A program made the translations under genes and the position numbers. A stretch of 8,026 nt of DNA from an uncultured Ruminococcus sp. (GTDB taxonomy: Bacteria; Bacillota; Clostridia; Oscillospirales; CAG-272), in NCBI GenBank assembly GCA_902766575.1, contig CACXED010000172.1, positions 1 through 8,026 of the forward strand, written 5' to 3'. The notes under the pieces are model-generated. The model saw only the letters and a program-made list of their open reading frames with translations. It was not told the origin of the DNA and ran no database searches. Numbering within the stretch: the first letter of the stretch is position 1; the number at the start of each line of letters is the position of its first letter. This document shows positions 5,267-8,026 of the stretch, in pieces.

Positions 5267-7432
5267 ATGTACATAGAAAAACTGAATATCAGCACCTTCG
5301 GCAGGCTGAATGGCTTTGAGCTTGAGCTGTCGCCGGGGATGAACATCATCGAGGGCGCCAACGAGAGCGGCAAATCGACGATAGCGGCGTTCATCAAGTT
5401 CATGTTCTACGGCTTCAGTCAAAAAGAGCGCGCGGCGCTCGTGAGCTGGGACACCGCCGGAGCCGCCGGGACGCTGACCCTCAAAACCGAAGGCGGACGC
5501 CGCTACCGGATCGAGCGCGCGCTGATGACCTCCGGCAAGGACGGCAAGACCTCATTCCGCGAGACGGTTCAGCTCGTCGACCTCTCGAACAATATGCCCT
5601 GTCACAAGGGCGAGTCGCCCGGAGAGCTTTTCTTCGGAGTCGACGCGGAGATGTTCGCCTCAACCGCATTCGTCTCGCAGCTCGGGACGAAAGTCAGCGG
5701 CGAAAAGGTCTCCGAGGGAATAGAAAATCTGCTTTTCTCAGCCGACGAGACGGTCAACACTCAGCGGGCGCTTGCGAAGCTGGATGAAGCGCGGGTGCTG
5801 CTGCTGCACAAAAATTCAAAGGGCGGGCGGCTCTGGGAGCTTTCAAACGAGGTCGCCGGGCTTGAGGAACGGCTCGACCGGGCGTTAAAGACCTCGGCTG
5901 AAATCCAGGCAAAGGAAGCCAAGCTCGCCGATCTGCGAAAGAACGAAGCCGCCGCCCGGGAAAAAAGCGAAAAGCTGCAAGAAAAGCTCGCTCAGTTCGA
6001 AGCAAGGACGATACTCGGGCTGTTCGGCAGGATGAACGCCCTCGAAGCGAAGTCAGCCGAGCTGAAGCGGCGGCTCGTGGAATCGGGAATACCCGATCCG
6101 GGGCTCCCGGGACGGATCAGAGCGGCGTCGGTAAAGCTCAAGCAGCTGCGAAGTCAGCTCGATTCGATGCCCGAGAGCAGCCCCGAGCCTCCGCCGCCCG
6201 AGCCTGAGCTCGCGAGATACCTCGAAGCCGGCGGGCGCGAGGGTATAGGATCAAGGCGAGCCGATCTCAAAAGCGGCGCGAGATCGCGGACGGCGGTCGG
6301 GATTATACTATCGGCAGCGGCGGTCATAGCCCTTGCGGCGAGTCTGATCCCGATGCTGCTCCGGCGAGAGCCGACGCTCTGGGGACTGATCGCCGGAGCC
6401 GCGATGCTGGCGTTGGCGGTCGTGTTGTTCGTCGGCGGAGCAAAGGAGCGGCGCGAGCTTGCGGACCTGGACGAGGAGTTCGACGTCGATGCGCTCGAAG
6501 CAAAGCTGAACGAGCGAAACGCCGCGAACGAGGCAGCGAAGCTCGCGGGACTGGCGAGAGCCGACACGCAGTCGCGGCTGGACGAAGCGCTGTCCGAGGC
6601 AGCGCGCGAGTTCGGTCTGAAAGGCGACGTCGACGCCGGGCTTGAAAAGCTCCTCGCCGAGACTGAGGAGCGCGGGAAAGCCGTCGAGAGTCTCCGGGCG
6701 GAGTACGAAAAATGCTCGGGCCTGCTTGCGGGGATGCGCGAGCAGCTTGCGGGCTACGACGAGAGCGAGGTTCGCGGGCGGCTTGACGACAGCATCGACA
6801 CGAGCGATATCGACGCGGCGAATCTCACGGCGATGCGGCGCGAGGCTGAGTTCACGGCAAAAAGCGCGGCGTCGCTCGAGCGGTTCTCGGCGCAGCTTGA
6901 GCGCGAGCTTGCCGGGCTCTATCCGACGGCGGAGGACGCGGCAAAGCTGAACGATCGGCTGAACGCGGCGAAGCTCGAGCAGAAAAAGCTCGACGCGAAG
7001 CTGAAAGCGCTGCAGCTTGCGGGAGAGATGCTGACAAAAGCGAGCGGCAAGCTCCGCGAGAGCGTCGCGCCGAGGCTTGCGTCGGAGGCCGGCGAGCTGC
7101 TCGGCAAAGCGACCGGCGGAAAGTACCGGGAGGTCGGCGTCGGCGGCGGGCTTGAGCTCACCTGCGCGGCGAGCGGCGGTCAGCGGAGCGTCGGCTGTCT
7201 GAGCGCGGGGACGCAGGACGCGGCGTATCTGGCGCTGCGGATGGCGCTCTGCGGGCTGGTATACCGGCGGGAGGCGCCGCCGATGGTGTACGACGAGAGC
7301 TTTTCCCGGATGGACGACGCCCGCTGTGCGGCGATGCTACGGATTGCGGGCGCGCGCGGCCAGAGCCTGATACTGACGGTCAGCGACCGCGAGGCGCGTC
7401 TTGCCGGGGCGCACACGCACACTGAAATTTAG
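5267..7432 (+). CDS. YhaN-like SbcC/Rad50-type ATPase with coiled coils and two membrane helices
   Basis: The 721-residue protein opens with an SMC/Rad50-type N-terminal half-ATPase: MYIEKLNISTFGRL, Walker A GANESGKST at 30-38, FIKFMFYGF, and Q-loop SQLGT with Gln138. Long heptad-like Glu/Lys/Ala-rich stretches follow at about 160-300 and 395-600. Between them are a proline-rich stretch (about 303-314) and two hydrophobic segments at about 343-365 and 371-391, probably a membrane hairpin at the coil apex. The C-terminal half has the ABC signature LSAGTQD (645-651), Walker B PPMVYDESF with Asp676 and Glu677, and a D-loop around 683. The switch histidine expected after the last strand is Ser706 (LTVSDRE). 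No zinc-hook CxxC is present. My recollection is that Bacillus YhaN is larger, near 960 residues, so the coils here are short. GAGAGGA lies 7 nt before the ATG. It probably drives the nuclease encoded upstream, perhaps at the membrane. Confidence 0.88.
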   Translation: MYIEKLNISTFGRLNGFELELSPGMNIIEGANESGKSTIAAFIKFMFYGFSQKERAALVSWDTAGAAGTLTLKTEGGRRYRIERALMTSGKDGKTSFRETVQLVDLSNNMPCHKGESPGELFFGVDAEMFASTAFVSQLGTKVSGEKVSEGIENLLFSADETVNTQRALAKLDEARVLLLHKNSKGGRLWELSNEVAGLEERLDRALKTSAEIQAKEAKLADLRKNEAAAREKSEKLQEKLAQFEARTILGLFGRMNALEAKSAELKRRLVESGIPDPGLPGRIRAASVKLKQLRSQLDSMPESSPEPPPPEPELARYLEAGGREGIGSRRADLKSGARSRTAVGIILSAAAVIALAASLIPMLLRREPTLWGLIAGAAMLALAVVLFVGGAKERRELADLDEEFDVDALEAKLNERNAANEAAKLAGLARADTQSRLDEALSEAAREFGLKGDVDAGLEKLLAETEERGKAVESLRAEYEKCSGLLAGMREQLAGYDESEVRGRLDDSIDTSDIDAANLTAMRREAEFTAKSAASLERFSAQLERELAGLYPTAEDAAKLNDRLNAAKLEQKKLDAKLKALQLAGEMLTKASGKLRESVAPRLASEAGELLGKATGGKYREVGVGGGLELTCAASGGQRSVGCLSAGTQDAAYLALRMALCGLVYRREAPPMVYDESFSRMDDARCAAMLRIAGARGQSLILTVSDREARLAGAHTHTEI

Positions 7433-7462
7433 AAAAGCCCACCCGAAAGGGTGAGCTTTTTT
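7433..7462 (+). terminator. Intrinsic terminator of the nuclease/ATPase operon
   Basis: The hairpin begins immediately after the stop codon. AAAAGC and CACCC on the left pair with GGGTG and GCTTTT on the right, with one mismatch and a GAAA loop at 7445-7448. A run of six T follows the stem (7457-7462). It marks the end of the two-gene operon. Confidence 0.85.
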
Positions 7463-7471
7463 GCGCGCGGG

Positions 7472-7506
7472 CAAAAAAAGCCCCGCCCCCGTGAGGGGGC
7501 GAGGGG
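7472..7506 (-). terminator. Intrinsic terminator of the right-edge minus-strand gene
   Basis: On the minus strand a very GC-rich stem (GGGG and GGGGG runs at 7495-7506 against CCCC and CCCCC at 7481-7490) with a 4-nt loop (complement of GTGA) is followed by seven T (complement of 7473-7479). It lies 17 nt after the stop codon of the minus-strand gene. Together with the + strand terminator it forms a back-to-back pair in the convergent gap. Confidence 0.82.
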
Positions 7507-7523
7507 AGAATCACAATGAGGGA

Positions 7524-8026
7524 TTACTTAACAACAACGGGGATCAGGAAGTAGCAAGACTGACCATCAAAGGTTACATTAATCTGAACCTTGTATTCGC
7601 CAGCAGCGAGCTTTGCAGCAGGAGTGTCAAACGGAGATTCAGGATTCTCAATGTCGTTAGATACGATAGAGTAGGAAACTACATTATCCTCTACGGTAAG
7701 TTTAACAGTGAAATTGCTCTTTCCAGCTTCGAATGCAGGATTACCGTCTGCCTTCTCAATCTTAACAGTAACATCGTAACCGGTACGATAAACATCAGTA
7801 CCCTTAGTAATGGTCACAGTTGCATCCTTGTAGTCATCAGCAGTGAGACCAGTCCAAGGCTGAACGTCTTCAACATCTTTCTGCCAAGAAGTGAATGCTA
7901 CTGCACCATTCTTGTCCTCTGCAACATAAACGCTACCTGCTACCTTTGCTTCGGTTGCGTCAGTGACGGTTGCGATAGCAGCATATTCAGTGCCAGATTT
8001 ACCAGTCCACTTTGCGTTAACCTTAG
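7524..8026 (-). CDS. C-terminal part of a probable exported or surface protein (5' end beyond window)
   Basis: The minus-strand frame is open from the stop codon (complement of 7524-7526) to the right edge, giving 166 residues plus a partial codon. A GTG at 7817-7815 lies inside the frame and is unlikely to be the true start. The sequence is rich in Thr, Val, Ala, Asp and Gly with alternating beta-strand-like stretches (for example ATVTITKGTDVYRTGYDVTV and FTVKLTVEDNVVSYSIV) and ends in YFLIPVVVK. It has a single Cys and no catalytic motif I recognise. This style fits Ig-like or other beta-sandwich modules of secreted, wall-bound or S-layer-like proteins, but there is no LPxTG tail. Its GC content is clearly lower than that of the other genes, and codons favour GCA, GTT, GTA, ACT, GGT, AAC, AAG and TAC, a pattern often seen in strongly expressed genes. 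The family is not identified. Confidence 0.75.
   Translation of the reverse strand, partial: KVNAKWTGKSGTEYAAIATVTDATEAKVAGSVYVAEDKNGAVAFTSWQKDVEDVQPWTGLTADDYKDATVTITKGTDVYRTGYDVTVKIEKADGNPAFEAGKSNFTVKLTVEDNVVSYSIVSNDIENPESPFDTPAAKLAAGEYKVQINVTFDGQSCYFLIPVVVK

Overview
The window looks like a chromosomal segment of a GC-rich, Clostridia-type member of the Firmicutes (Bacillota), possibly a gut relative of Ruminococcaceae/Oscillospiraceae. This rests on AGGAG-type ribosome binding sites, a small PF06541 (CmpB-type) membrane protein, and a metallophosphoesterase/ATPase pair laid out like Bacillus YhaO-YhaN. The taxon is an inference; no rRNA or marker gene is present. Most of the DNA is GC-rich, while the right edge (about 7524-8026) is distinctly poorer in GC.

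Region 1 (1-3418, + strand) is a tightly packed operon. It holds the 3' end of a gene with faint class I methyltransferase character, followed by two tandem MutS-like P-loop ATPases of about 490 residues each. The genes overlap (ATGA junction at 478-481; 17 or 29 nt between the two ATPases). Both ATPases keep the C-terminal MutS ATPase core and a helical core region. Both lack the N-terminal mismatch-reading domain and a C-terminal Smr domain. They may work as a heterodimer.

Region 2 (3408-4119) has a small four-helix membrane protein on the minus strand that overlaps the end of the second MutS-like gene. A 316-bp intergenic stretch follows. It contains a terminator-like hairpin at 3844-3899, a 125-bp multi-branched palindromic element at 3894-4018 with a nearby 9-bp repeat, and a near-consensus sigma-A promoter (TTGAAA, 17 nt, TATAAT) for the next operon.

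Region 3 (4120-7462, + strand) is a two-gene operon. It encodes an SbcD/YhaO-type metallophosphoesterase (probable DNA nuclease) and a YhaN/SbcC/Rad50-type ATPase with coiled coils. The ATPase carries two membrane helices where Rad50 proteins have their hook. The operon ends in an intrinsic terminator. These two proteins probably form an ATP-gated nuclease, so regions 1 and 3 together look like a neighbourhood of DNA-maintenance ATPases.

Region 4 (7463-8026, - strand) is the 3' end of a gene running in from the right edge, with its own terminator back to back with the previous one. It encodes the C-terminal part of a Thr/Val/Ala-rich, beta-strand-like, probably exported protein. Its codon usage suggests high expression.
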